64,000 nt of DNA from Clostridium massiliamazoniense (GTDB lineage: Bacteria; Bacillota; Clostridia; Clostridiales; Clostridiaceae), in NCBI RefSeq assembly GCF_001403635.1, contig NZ_LN879466.1, positions 274,254 to 338,253 on the forward strand. The letters are read 5' to 3'. The position numbers and the translations under genes are program-made. The notes under the pieces were generated by a model, which searched no databases, was not told the origin of the DNA, and was given only the letters and a program-made list of their open reading frames with translations. The number at the start of each line of letters is the position of its first letter. Position 1 is the stretch's first letter. Positions 1 to 11,456 of this stretch are shown here, piece by piece.

Positions 1-256
1 CAGTCTGTTTAATTTTGAGATACCATTAGGTACTCAAAATTGTTCTTTGAAAATTGCACATAAATATGATGATTATAGATATATGTTAAAGCATATAACT
101 TTACTATTCTTTGTAAAGAGAACTAATAACTAAAGTGTGTTAAAAGAAACGAGTAGTACGATGACACAATGAAGCGAGCAACGGAATTTACTTTGTTAAA
201 TGAGTAGCGAAGCAAAGTAGTGGAAGAAGTAATACGAAGTTTATTTTAAGACAATA
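1..256 (+). other. 16S-23S rRNA internal transcribed spacer (partial)
   Basis: The window opens inside an rRNA operon, after the 16S gene, whose conserved 3' end is not present. A boxA-like antitermination sequence (tgttctttga) lies at 41-50. No tRNA is found in this spacer. The remainder is presumably 23S precursor-processing stem. Confidence 0.8.
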
Positions 257-3164
<2,908 letters not shown>

Positions 3165-3215
3165 AATAAATAGAATCACATATTTAGTGCAATTTTCAGA
3201 GAATAAATTCTCTAA

Positions 3216-3333
3216 TCTGGTAATTATGTTTCTTAGGGTAACACCCGTTCCCATTCCGAACACGAAGGTTAAGCCTAAGGAAGCCAATGGTACTGCATGG
3301 GTGACCGTGTGGGAGAGTAGGTTGTTGCCAGGT
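3216..3333 (+). rRNA. rrf: 5S ribosomal RNA
   Basis: The 118-nt gene lies 51 bp after 23S. It has the characteristic central part (cccgttcccattccgaacac) and ends that pair (tctgg with ccagg). It is cotranscribed with 23S and the following tRNA-Phe. Confidence 0.96.
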
Positions 3334-3338
3334 CATAT

Positions 3339-3413
<75 letters not shown>

Positions 3414-3414
<1 letters not shown>

Positions 3415-3444
3415 AAACTTAGCATTATTGCTAAGTTTTTTTTG
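3414..3444 (+). terminator. Rho-independent terminator of the rRNA operon
   Basis: The stem aacttagca / tgctaagtt with a 4-nt loop is followed by a run of eight or more T. It directly follows the CCA end of tRNA-Phe. Confidence 0.9.
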
Positions 3445-3889
3445 TTTAATTTTTTAGTTAATGACTAGTATTTATATATTTAAATTTTATAAATTAGAGA
3501 GAAATAGATATAGGACAATTATAAGGTGTAGAAGATAGTTAGAGTTAAAAATCTCTTTGAATTAAGTTTTAGTTTATGTAAAGTTTAGCTGAAATATATT
3601 AAATTATATATTTATGGATAATTAAATCAATATTTTTATTTCTATAATTTAATGAATATGATAGTAAAATCTGATTTAATTTAATAAATGTAAAATCTTT
3701 CTAAAATTGTACATAGTATGTTAAAAAAAGTTTAAAAATTAGTAGAATATTATTATAATAATATTGTAGGTAAAATAAAATTTAATTATTAACTTAAAGC
3801 TTTAGGAGAATTAAAAGAGTTAGTTTTATTAAAGTATTTTAGAATGAAAGTTTAAAGGAAATGTAACTTAAGAACAAGGAGAGTATGTT
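3445..3889. other. AT-rich intergenic region upstream of the IIB-like gene
   Basis: About 445 bp without a gene. A possible -10 (tataat, 3754-3759) with a poor -35 precedes the next gene. No tRNA, riboswitch or repeat was recognised. Confidence 0.5.
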
Positions 3890-4174
3890 ATGAAAATAGT
3901 TGTGGCATGTGATGGAGTAGTTAGTTTATACACTATGGTCAAAAACTTAGAGATGTTGACAGAGGAAATTGGATTAAAATGTGTACATATTGAAGAGTCT
4001 AGTTTAGAAGAAGTTAAATCAGAAAGAGCAGACATATTTATTGGGGCTACTAAAGATAAGGAAGAGTTAGAAGGATTAGATGGTTTAATTATATTACTTA
4101 ACAATACTATGGATAAGCAAGAAATAACTCTTAAGTTATTAGAGGGCTTTAATAAATTGGGACTTTCAAGATAG
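3890..4174 (+). CDS. Small PTS EIIB-like protein (degenerate active-site loop)
   Basis: This 94-residue protein starts with a beta strand and loop (MKIVVACDGVVS) resembling the Rossmann-like IIB subunits of lactose/ascorbate/galactitol-type sugar phosphotransferase systems, where a Cys at this position is phosphorylated. The usual CGxGxxTS/SS loop is not intact: only Cys7 and the general hydrophobic pattern remain. The second strand region (ERADIFIGATKDKEEL) also fits the fold. No IIA or IIC gene is adjacent and the gene is monocistronic, with its own RBS (aaggagag) and a long terminator. It could be a regulatory or decayed IIB domain. Function is not established; the family assignment is an inference from pattern. 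Confidence 0.6.
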   Translation: MKIVVACDGVVSLYTMVKNLEMLTEEIGLKCVHIEESSLEEVKSERADIFIGATKDKEELEGLDGLIILLNNTMDKQEITLKLLEGFNKLGLSR

Positions 4175-4190
4175 TGTAATAGAATTAAGG

Positions 4191-4276
4191 AAATAGATGA
4201 GTTCTAAAAATAATAATAGAAGGTTTTTTACTTACATAGTGAAGTTATAATTTTTAGAGCTTATCTATTTTTTTAG
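4191..4276 (+). terminator. Long-stem terminator after the IIB-like gene
   Basis: Arms 4191-4211 and 4250-4270 pair over 21 positions, with two G-U wobbles, and are followed by seven T. The loop is about 38 nt. Confidence 0.75.
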
Positions 4277-4427
4277 TATCTTATGAAAGAAAATTTTTTC
4301 ATATATTGTAGAATTTAATAGTTAAATAGAGTATTTTGGAAAATAAACTTAATAACTTTATAATTTGAGGAATAATAGAATTTACAATTTATAAAAAAGA
4401 TTATACAATAATAAATGTATTAATTAC

Positions 4428-4502
<75 letters not shown>

Positions 4503-4503
<1 letters not shown>

Positions 4504-4535
4504 AAAAAAGCTTAGCATTTGCTAAGCTTTTTTTT
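4503..4535. terminator. Bidirectional terminator between tRNA-Phe and the MFS gene
   Basis: The hairpin agcttagca / tgctaagct is bracketed by seven A and eight T, so it can stop transcription from both sides. It resembles the terminator after tRNA-Phe copy 1. Confidence 0.88.
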
Positions 4536-5961
4536 ATGCTTTTAATTTCTTTGGAATAAATAAAGATAGAATTAAAGAAACAATTGCAATTATTAATAAT
4601 GTAGTGAATATACTATGTATTCCTGAAAAGAATCCTTTATGAATTTCGTTTATAGGAATATGAAATAGTTTTTCAGCTTTGTCTAGGTTGTTTGGGTTAA
4701 CAAATCCAAGACCTAAATTTTTAAAATAGCTACTTATACCAGAGTTTAGAACAGAGCCGAATATGCTTACTCCTATAGTCTGTCCTAGAGTCCTTATAAG
4801 TGTAGTTGTTGATGTTGATACACCTATGTCATGTGGTTTTACAGCAGCTTGAGCAACAATTATTGCTGTTGTCATTATACCTCCAAAACCAAAGCCTAAA
4901 ATAAGCATTGATACAATTAATAATGTTATAGGATTATTTAGATTTAAGAAGTAAACAGCGATAAGTCCAATTATTATGATTATATTAGCAACTATTATAT
5001 TTATTTTATCTCCATATTTAGGTATTGTTTTTGCTAAAATAAATGAACTTAAGAACCAAGTTAGTGATACTGGTGCAAGGAATAATCCTGATATTAAAGG
5101 ATCATAACCTAATACATTTTGAGTATATATAGGTAAATAAGATTGAATAGCTATTAGAACCATAGATATTAGGAAACAAACTAAATTAGCTAATATAAGT
5201 GGTTTTGTAAACATCTTAAAAGGTACTAAAGGTTCACTTGCTTTGTTTTCAATAAAATAGAATATTATTAAAGAAATTATTGTTATTATTATAAAGCTTA
5301 TAAAATATTTTTTATTTGAATTTTCTAAGCATGCAAATAGTAAAGATACAATTGCTATAGTAAGGAAAAGTACACCTAAGTAATCTATAGAAACTTTTTT
5401 CTTAACAACATTTTCTTTTAAGTTAGCATTAAGCATATATATTCCGATTAGTCCAAAAGGGATATTTACGAAGAATATCCAGTGCCAAGACAACCTAAAA
5501 AGTATAGCACCACCAACAAATGGACCAGCTAAACTAGCTATTCCCCATACAGTACTAAGCCATCCTTGCATTTTTGCCTTTTCTGATACTTCAAATAAAT
5601 CTCCTATTATAGTATAAGTAAGTGTAAGAATTGCTCCAGCACCAAGTCCTTGAATACTACGAGAAATAATTAAGTAAAGCATAGTTGTTGAAAGTCCACT
5701 TAAAGTTGTTCCAATTAAAAATATTATAATACCAATAGAAAGTATCTTTTTTCTACCAAATAAGTCAGATAGCTTACCGTAGACAGGGGTAGAAACTGCT
5801 GAAGTTAATAAATAGGCAGAAAAAACCCAACTTATTAGTGCATAACCATTTAAGTTTTCAGCAATTGTAGGCATAGCAGTACTTACAACTGTACCTTCAA
5901 AGGCTGCCAAAAATGTTACTAGCATTAAGGCTATAACAACATTTCGTTTTTTAGTATCCAT
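4534..5961 (-). CDS. MFS drug:H+ antiporter, DHA2 (14-TM, EmrB/QacA) family
   Basis: This 475-residue polytopic membrane protein is the usual length for DHA2 exporters. It carries the family signatures: motif D1-like segment near the N-terminus (FLAAFEGTVVSTAMPTI, about residues 18-34), motif A (YGKLSDLFGRKK, about 61-72), RSIQGLGAGAI with the motif B Arg (about 101-111), and motif C (SLAGPFVGGAI, about 143-153). Such pumps expel lipophilic drugs, dyes or bile compounds using the proton gradient; the substrate here cannot be told. The RBS aaaggagga precedes ATG. A perfect inverted repeat sits on the putative -10 box. No regulator gene is adjacent. Confidence 0.93.
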   Translation of the reverse strand: MDTKKRNVVIALMLVTFLAAFEGTVVSTAMPTIAENLNGYALISWVFSAYLLTSAVSTPVYGKLSDLFGRKKILSIGIIIFLIGTTLSGLSTTMLYLIISRSIQGLGAGAILTLTYTIIGDLFEVSEKAKMQGWLSTVWGIASLAGPFVGGAILFRLSWHWIFFVNIPFGLIGIYMLNANLKENVVKKKVSIDYLGVLFLTIAIVSLLFACLENSNKKYFISFIIITIISLIIFYFIENKASEPLVPFKMFTKPLILANLVCFLISMVLIAIQSYLPIYTQNVLGYDPLISGLFLAPVSLTWFLSSFILAKTIPKYGDKINIIVANIIIIIGLIAVYFLNLNNPITLLIVSMLILGFGFGGIMTTAIIVAQAAVKPHDIGVSTSTTTLIRTLGQTIGVSIFGSVLNSGISSYFKNLGLGFVNPNNLDKAEKLFHIPINEIHKGFFSGIHSIFTTLLIIAIVSLILSLFIPKKLKA

Positions 5962-6000
5962 TATTTTCCTCCTTTGTTTAACATAAATTTTTAAAGTCTA

Positions 6001-6020
6001 AAGTTATATTATAGTAACTT
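6001..6020 (-). promoter_or_regulatory. Candidate operator on the MFS promoter
   Basis: AAGTTA-N8-TAACTT is a perfect 6-bp inverted repeat whose 8-bp spacer contains a -10-like TATAAT on the minus strand (6008-6013). A half-site-like aagttata recurs near 6034. This would suit a dimeric repressor of TetR or MarR type, which is an inference. Confidence 0.4.
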
Positions 6021-6202
6021 AATAATTTAAAGTAAAGTTATATATATTTTTTTTTCTTAAATAATGTTTTTATATGGAGAACTATAAGTTTTAGTGAATT
6101 TATCTTATAGTAATAGGTGAGAAATATAGTTTATCTATGGTATTGTATCTACTTAGTTCTAACTTATAGAAAGTTGAAGTATTATAGATATAGTTAGCAG
6201 AT

Positions 6203-6256
6203 AAAAAAATAAAACTATCTAAAAGGAATAAGTTTAGTATATCCTTAGATAGTTTT
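6203..6256 (-). terminator. Terminator of bcp
   Basis: On the minus strand, aaaactatctaagg pairs with ccttttagatagtttt, followed by a T-rich tail (attttttta). Confidence 0.8.
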
Positions 6257-6266
6257 GTGTTAATAA

Positions 6267-6719
6267 TTATAGTAAAGCTAAAATTTCATCTACATGATTT
6301 TTCACTTTTACTTTTCTAAATTCATGAGTAAGTATTCCTTCCGGATTTATTATAAAAGTACTTCTTTCTATGCCCATATAAGTTTTACCATAAAGCTTTT
6401 TTTCTTTTATAACATCATACAATTTACAAAGTTCTTCTTCTTTATCACTTAAAAGAAGAAAAGGTAATTGAAATTTACTTATAAAATTTGAATGTGTCTT
6501 TACAGAATCTCTTGAAACCCCGATAATTATAGCATTTTTATCTTCAAAATTTGTACTGTTATCTCTAAAATCACAAGCTTCAGTTGTACAACCTGGTGTA
6601 TTATCTTTTGGATAGAAATATAAAATAACAGTTTTACCTAAATAATCTGATAAAGAATGTTCTTTATTATCAGAACCTATTATTTTAAAGTCAGGTGCTT
6701 TTTTTCCGATTTCTAACAT
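6267..6719 (-). CDS. bcp: Thioredoxin-dependent thiol peroxidase (Bcp/PrxQ)
   Basis: This 150-residue peroxiredoxin reduces H2O2 and organic peroxides in the cytoplasm. The active-site segment (PKDNTPGCTTEACDFRD) places the peroxidatic cysteine at residue 44 and a resolving cysteine at 49, the five-residue spacing of the Bcp/PrxQ subgroup. The IGVSRDS segment and a fold-typical FIINPEG follow. Length and start are standard. The gene is transcribed alone, with a good sigma-A promoter whose -10 and spacer contain two AT palindromes (see separate entry), which suggests peroxide- or metal-responsive control. Confidence 0.95.
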   Translation of the reverse strand: MLEIGKKAPDFKIIGSDNKEHSLSDYLGKTVILYFYPKDNTPGCTTEACDFRDNSTNFEDKNAIIIGVSRDSVKTHSNFISKFQLPFLLLSDKEEELCKLYDVIKEKKLYGKTYMGIERSTFIINPEGILTHEFRKVKVKNHVDEILALL

Positions 6720-6749
6720 ATATTATACATCCCCTTAATAAATATTTCT

Positions 6750-6786
6750 TAATAATTATTATATAATAATTATTATTGATGAACAA
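6750..6786 (-). promoter_or_regulatory. bcp promoter with overlapping palindromes
   Basis: Minus strand -35 TTGTTC (6781-6786), exact 17-bp spacer, -10 TATAAT (6758-6763). TAATAATTATTA occurs twice, at 6750-6761 and 6764-6775, flanking and overlapping the -10. These resemble the AT-rich dyads bound by Fur-family regulators such as PerR, but do not match the 7-1-7 PerR consensus exactly. Confidence 0.55.
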
Positions 6787-6793
6787 TAGAAAA

Positions 6794-6850
6794 TAAACGT
6801 AAACTTAATTCAGATGGAATTTTGATGTTTTCATCTGAATGCTTAGTGGA
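6794..6850 (+). repeat. Intergenic repeat family, hairpin fragment
   Basis: The segment from aaacgtaaacttaattcag to catctgaatgcttagt matches the central hairpin module of the larger copies at 25367 and 53565. Only this module is present. It lies between bcp and the divergent isomerase gene. Confidence 0.7.
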
Positions 6851-6951
6851 GGTTTATAATCACTGTAAAGTGGATAATTTTACTTTGTTTAAATTTACAT
6901 AGTATGATATTATTAAATAGAATCATTTTAAATATGAAGGGAACGATTTCT

Positions 6952-7710
6952 ATGGATAAAGAAAATAAAGTATTAGTAACTGTAGCAGGAAGAGACATTA
7001 CAGAAAAAGATATAGATATAATAATATCAAGATACCCAGAAGAGCAAAGAGCTATGTTTCAAAGCGAAGAAGCAAGAGCTGCTATATTAGAGCAAGTTAT
7101 TGGATTTGAGCTAGTTTATAACTATGGAAAAGATCAAAAAGTTGATGAAACAGAAGAATATAAATTCCAAATCGAGCAACTTAAAAAAGAAATATTAATC
7201 CAAACAACATTTAGTAATATAATTGACAAAGTAACTGTTAGTGATGAAGATGCTAAAAAATATTACGAAGAAAACCAAGAAGAATTTGAAGAACCAGAAA
7301 TGGTTTCAGCTAAACATATCTTATTAAAAGATAGTAAAAAAGCAGCTGAATTAAAAGAACAAATAGTTAGTGGAGAATTAACTTTCGAAGAAGCTGCAAA
7401 AGCAAATTCATTCTGTCCATCAAAAGAACAAGGTGGAAATTTAGGTGAGTTCTCAAGAGGAATGATGGTTCCTGAATTTGAGAAAGTTGCTTTTGAAATA
7501 GCTATTGGAGAAGTTAGTGATCCAGTAGAAACTCAATTTGGATATCATTTAATAAAAGTTGAAAGCAAAAAAGATGCTTCAACTAAAGCATTTGAAGAAG
7601 TTAGAGATCAAATAGCAAGTAAATTATTAACTATGGCTCAACAATCTGAATATGCAAAATTATTAAAAGAATTAGAAGCTAAATACGAAGTAGTAAGAAA
7701 CGTAAAATAA
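6952..7710 (+). CDS. Cytoplasmic parvulin-type peptidyl-prolyl cis-trans isomerase
   Basis: This is a PrsA/SurA-like foldase of 252 residues. The N-terminal half is helical (SurA_N-like); the rotamase domain spans about residues 115-220, with SAKHILLK, a GGNLGEFSRGMMVPEFEKVAF core and GYHLIKVE, all parvulin signatures. There is no signal peptide or lipobox, so unlike secreted PrsA it should act in the cytoplasm. I place the start at ATG 6952, because aaggga lies about 10 bp upstream; an in-frame ATG at 6904 has no RBS and would add 16 atypical residues. A terminator follows. Confidence 0.9.
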   Translation: MDKENKVLVTVAGRDITEKDIDIIISRYPEEQRAMFQSEEARAAILEQVIGFELVYNYGKDQKVDETEEYKFQIEQLKKEILIQTTFSNIIDKVTVSDEDAKKYYEENQEEFEEPEMVSAKHILLKDSKKAAELKEQIVSGELTFEEAAKANSFCPSKEQGGNLGEFSRGMMVPEFEKVAFEIAIGEVSDPVETQFGYHLIKVESKKDASTKAFEEVRDQIASKLLTMAQQSEYAKLLKELEAKYEVVRNVK

Positions 7711-7722
7711 TTAATATATAAG

Positions 7723-7757
7723 GGATGTATCAGAACAACTGATACATTCTTTTTTTA
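7723..7757 (+). terminator. Terminator after the isomerase gene
   Basis: gatgtatcag / ctgatacattc form a stem with a short loop, followed by seven T. The stem resembles the end hairpin of the dispersed repeat (gatgtatc...gatacatc). Confidence 0.85.
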
Positions 7758-8106
7758 CAAGTTTTTAGAATATTTATTAAGAAATAGAGGAAGATTATAT
7801 TTGTAACATTGTTAATATTTACGTATAAATGAAAGGAGGTTGAATATTAAAATAACTAGTAATAGAATAGGTTAAATTATAAGAATGAAATAGTTATAGG
7901 AAATTTGTATATTTTTCATAATAGATATACATTTTTTTTTTATAGTTTGAAGTTATTAGGTGAATATAGTAGGTTTTTATTAGAGAAATTATGATATAAT
8001 AACATGAGTAAGAATGCTACTTTAAAAAAATGGAATATTTGTATTATTAATGTCAAGTGTGTTTAGAATTGAATTATCACACAAAAATTGAGTAGAGGTG
8101 AAAATT
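7758..8106 (+). promoter_or_regulatory. Leader of the polysaccharide operon
   Basis: About 350 bp without a convincing gene. An extended -10 (TGATATAAT) ends at 8000, with no clear -35. A consensus-strength Shine-Dalgarno (aaaggaggt, 7832-7840) is followed by no usable open frame and may be a relic of a lost gene or mark a short leader peptide. Confidence 0.5.
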
Positions 8107-8955
8107 TTGAAAAATTGGTTGGAGTTAGAGAGGAGTATTTTCTCTCATTGGAGAATGATACTAAATATCTCAAAGAAAGACTTTATAAAGGAGTTTGCAG
8201 GAACTAGACTAGGACTATTTTGGGCTGTAGTAAGACCTTTAGCACAAATTATAGTTTTCTGGGTTGTTTTTGGAATGGTGTTTAGTAGTGGACCACTTGA
8301 TTTAATGGTTCATGGGAAAAAACAAGCAGTACCTTATCTAGTTTGGTTGGTAGCAGGTTATATTCCTTGGATGTTTATTTCAGAATACATAGTATCAGGA
8401 GCAAGTTCTATAAGGCAGAATGCCTTTTTGGTAAAGAAGGTAAAGTTTCCAGTAGAGATTTTACCAAGTATAAGACTTGGAGTAAGTTTTTATAACTATT
8501 TAATTTTAGTTGTAATAAACTTTGTAATTATGGCCGCTAATGGATGGCTAGGAAAAATAAATTATTTAATGGTTATTTACGCTACAATAGTAACGTTAGT
8601 ATTCTTAACTGCATTGGCACGTCTTTTCGCAACATGGGTTGTTATGTCACCAGACTTTATACACGGCATTGGCGTTGCAATGAATTTCTTATTTTGGTTA
8701 TGTCCAGTAATGTGGGGATTCCATCAATTAACAGGAATGACTTTAGTACCACAACATTACATTCATTTAATAATGACATTAATAAAAGTAAATCCATTAA
8801 CTTATTTAGTATTAGCTTATAGAGATGCATATCTAGGAACTAGCTATATTGGATGGCATTATACAGTTTATTTCTTTATAGTGACAATTCTATTATTTAT
8901 GTTTAGCTCAAAAGTATTTAAAAAATTCAGACCAGAGTTTGATGACGTACTTTAG
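8107..8955 (+). CDS. ABC-2 polysaccharide export permease (Wzm/TagG-like)
   Basis: This integral membrane subunit of about 282 residues exports an undecaprenyl-linked glycan across the membrane. The N-terminal amphipathic segment and first helix (KDFIKEFAGTRLGLFWAVVRPLAQI) are typical of the Wzm/TagG/KpsM family, followed by about six membrane segments and a short charged tail. I prefer the TTG start at 8107, where the RBS (agaggtg) has normal spacing; a GTG at 8098 overlaps that RBS. It is first in the operon, 15 bp before an ATPase, and is the only permease for two ATPases in the locus. Confidence 0.9.
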   Translation: MKNWLELERSIFSHWRMILNISKKDFIKEFAGTRLGLFWAVVRPLAQIIVFWVVFGMVFSSGPLDLMVHGKKQAVPYLVWLVAGYIPWMFISEYIVSGASSIRQNAFLVKKVKFPVEILPSIRLGVSFYNYLILVVINFVIMAANGWLGKINYLMVIYATIVTLVFLTALARLFATWVVMSPDFIHGIGVAMNFLFWLCPVMWGFHQLTGMTLVPQHYIHLIMTLIKVNPLTYLVLAYRDAYLGTSYIGWHYTVYFFIVTILLFMFSSKVFKKFRPEFDDVL

Positions 8956-8970
8956 AAAAGAGGTATATAT

Positions 8971-10140
8971 ATGTCTGAAACTATGATAGAAGTTAAAAAC
9001 ATTAAAAAAATGTATAAGATGTATGAAAATGAAGGAATTAAAGTATTTACAGGTTTTAGAAAAAGAAAGTATAAAGAGTTTTATGCTTTAAATGGAGTAT
9101 CTTTTAAAATAGATAAAGGAGAATGTGTTGGAATAATAGGCCATAATGGGGCAGGAAAATCAACACTTCTTAAAATATTAACAGAAGTTGCTTTCCCTAC
9201 ATCAGGAGAGCTAAAAATTAATGGGAAGGTTTCTTCATTACTAGAATTAGGTTCAGGGTTTAACCCTGAGCTTACAGGTCTAGAAAATATATATTTTAAT
9301 GGTAACTTAAATGGTTTAGAAAAAGCTGAAATAGATGCAGTAAAGGATGAAATAATAGAATTTGCGGATATAGGAGATTTTATTCATCAACCTGTTAAAC
9401 AGTATTCTAGTGGAATGTTTGCTAGATTAGCTTTTGCAGTAGCCATAAATGTAAATCCAGAGATACTAATTGTAGATGAAATTTTATCAGTTGGAGATGT
9501 AGGCTTTCAAGTTAAATGTATGGCAAAATTTGAAGAGTTTAAAAAACAAGGTAAAACTATAATATACGTATCCCATGGGTTAGGAACTGTTAAAAAATTC
9601 TGTGATAGAGCTATATGGTTACAAAGAGGGGAAGTTATGGATGATGGAAACTCAGTTATTGTAGTTGAAAGATACTATAATATAAACTTTAACCCTGCTG
9701 TAATTGAAGACATAGAGCATACAGATAGTAATATTATAAAAAATATTTCCTTAAATAATGTAGGAGAAGAGGCTGAATATCACGGGAATTTAGATTTAGA
9801 ACTTAGTTATGAACTTGTAGAAGAACTTAAAAATCCAAGAGTAATATTAGAACTTAGAAAAACAGATTATGAGCCAGGTACAACAAGAGGTCATGATCAA
9901 TTTGTATGTGCTTTTAATAGTATAGATGGAAATCTAAGTTTAAGTGGAAAAAAAGGCAAAGATAGTTTTAAGTTATCTTTAGAGGAAATAAGCTTAGTTG
10001 CAGGTGTTTATTATTTTGATGTTATTATACAAGATGAAAAAGGCACTGTTTATAGAAAAATTAATGCTTATAACTTCACTATTAAAGATAAATATAGAGG
10101 TGAAGGTTTCTTAATATTAGATCATAGTTGGGGAAAGTAG
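8971..10140 (+). CDS. ABC exporter ATPase with C-terminal Wzt-like domain, copy 1
   Basis: This ATPase of 389 residues partners the upstream permease. Walker A (GHNGAGKST, about 57-65), a shortened signature (YSSGM, 145-149), Walker B (ILIVDE, 165-170) and the switch His (SH, about 201-202) are intact. The segment LLELGSGFNPELTG is typical of the Wzt/TagH group. Residues from about 250 form a beta-rich extension like the Wzt_C carbohydrate-binding domain, which in O-antigen exporters recognises the finished, terminally modified glycan. This extension distinguishes it from short TagH or KpsT ATPases. It is about 60 percent similar by eye to the ATPase at 12703. Confidence 0.92.
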   Translation: MSETMIEVKNIKKMYKMYENEGIKVFTGFRKRKYKEFYALNGVSFKIDKGECVGIIGHNGAGKSTLLKILTEVAFPTSGELKINGKVSSLLELGSGFNPELTGLENIYFNGNLNGLEKAEIDAVKDEIIEFADIGDFIHQPVKQYSSGMFARLAFAVAINVNPEILIVDEILSVGDVGFQVKCMAKFEEFKKQGKTIIYVSHGLGTVKKFCDRAIWLQRGEVMDDGNSVIVVERYYNINFNPAVIEDIEHTDSNIIKNISLNNVGEEAEYHGNLDLELSYELVEELKNPRVILELRKTDYEPGTTRGHDQFVCAFNSIDGNLSLSGKKGKDSFKLSLEEISLVAGVYYFDVIIQDEKGTVYRKINAYNFTIKDKYRGEGFLILDHSWGK

Positions 10141-10161
10141 TTCGAGGAGGATTTTCATAAC

Positions 10162-11442
10162 ATGGGTGTTATGATAGAGAAATATAAGAGTATAATAAAG
10201 GAAGAAGGGTTTTTAGGGCTTATGAAAAGTTTTTTTAAGTATATAGGCTATAAGTGGTATTGCTATAGAAGTAGCACGAGACAGTTCTATAATAAAAATT
10301 ATAACAAATATTATGCAGAGTTTGAGAAAATACTTCAAAATGAAAACTATGAGGCAGTTGTAGTTTTTGATTCAAGAGTAGGGTGGAATATTCCTTTATT
10401 CCAAAGGTCACAACATATGGCTAATGAACTTACGGATAAGGGATTTCTTTATTTTTATAGAACATCAGAGCAATTTGATAAGGAAATAACAGAAATACAA
10501 AAGCAAAAAGATAGGTTATATTTAGTTAATATGGCTAACTACGCCCTTCAAAATGCTATGTTTGATGTTTTAAAGAAACATAATAGACCTAAATTCTTAT
10601 CACTTTATTCTACAGATGTTTATTTAGATGAACCATATATAAAAGAAAAATATACCGACTCAGGGTTTCATATAATTTATGAATACATAGATGAAATGTC
10701 TGATCAAATATCAGGATGGTTACCAGAATTTGTTTACGATAGACACAAACATATATTAGAAGATACAAGTAATTTTGCTGTGGCTTCAGCAGATAAACTT
10801 ATAGAGGAAATCAGAGAAATAAGAGGAGATAAAAATCTCGCAATGGTGACTAATGGTGTTCAGTATAAGGATTGGATAAGAGAAGATATAGAAGCACCTG
10901 AAAAAATAAAGGATATTGTTGCAAAAGGTAATCCTATTATTGGGTATTTTGGGGCTTTAGCTAAGTGGTTTGATTATGATATAGTTAGAAAATTAGCTGA
11001 GGCAAGACCTAATTATGAAATTGTTTTAATAGGATTTCTTTATGATGAAAGTTTTAAGAATAGTAAGATAGGGGAACTACCTAACGTACATTATTTAGGA
11101 GTAATAGATTATAAAGAATTACCTAGATATGCAAGATTTTTTACAGTATCAACTATTCCATTTTTATTAAATGATATAACTGAGTCAACAAGTCCAGTAA
11201 AGTTATTTGAGTATATGGCTATGGGGCACCCTATAGTAACAACAGATATGAGAGAATGTAGAAAGTATAAATCAGTTTTAATAGGAAAAAATTATGATGA
11301 TTTTATTGTTAAAATAGATGAAGCTTTAAATATGGATAAAAATAGTGAGTATTATAATTGGTTAGAGGAAGAAGCTTTAGATAATACATGGAGCAAAAAG
11401 GCAGAAACTTTACATCAATTAGTTAAGAAAAATATGCAATAA
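10162..11442 (+). CDS. Glycosyltransferase (GT4/GT-B like), copy 1
   Basis: This 426-residue cytoplasmic protein has a two-Rossmann (GT-B) outline. A locus-specific N-terminal motif (FQRSQHMANEL, about 90-100) is followed by the linker IIGYFGALAKWFDYD (about 262-276), LPNVHYLGVIDYKELPRYA, and the donor-site region STSPVKLFEYMAMGHPIVTTD, which has the Glu of the GT4 ExE-like motif (LFEYMA). The substrate sugar is unknown. RBS gaggagg lies 11 bp before ATG. It sits 21 bp after the ATPase and is probably cotranscribed. It is a clear paralogue of the next gene and of those at 13886 and 15518. Confidence 0.87.
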   Translation: MGVMIEKYKSIIKEEGFLGLMKSFFKYIGYKWYCYRSSTRQFYNKNYNKYYAEFEKILQNENYEAVVVFDSRVGWNIPLFQRSQHMANELTDKGFLYFYRTSEQFDKEITEIQKQKDRLYLVNMANYALQNAMFDVLKKHNRPKFLSLYSTDVYLDEPYIKEKYTDSGFHIIYEYIDEMSDQISGWLPEFVYDRHKHILEDTSNFAVASADKLIEEIREIRGDKNLAMVTNGVQYKDWIREDIEAPEKIKDIVAKGNPIIGYFGALAKWFDYDIVRKLAEARPNYEIVLIGFLYDESFKNSKIGELPNVHYLGVIDYKELPRYARFFTVSTIPFLLNDITESTSPVKLFEYMAMGHPIVTTDMRECRKYKSVLIGKNYDDFIVKIDEALNMDKNSEYYNWLEEEALDNTWSKKAETLHQLVKKNMQ

Positions 11443-11456
11443 GGGGTGCAGTATTT

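Noticed and set aside
3445-4427. Integrated prophage or genomic island between the two tRNA-Phe genes
   Set aside because: Only about 1 kb with a single small gene and no integrase; duplication is simpler.
8544-8822. 92-aa frame inside the ABC permease gene
   Set aside because: It is a shifted reading frame of the permease with no RBS and low-complexity composition.
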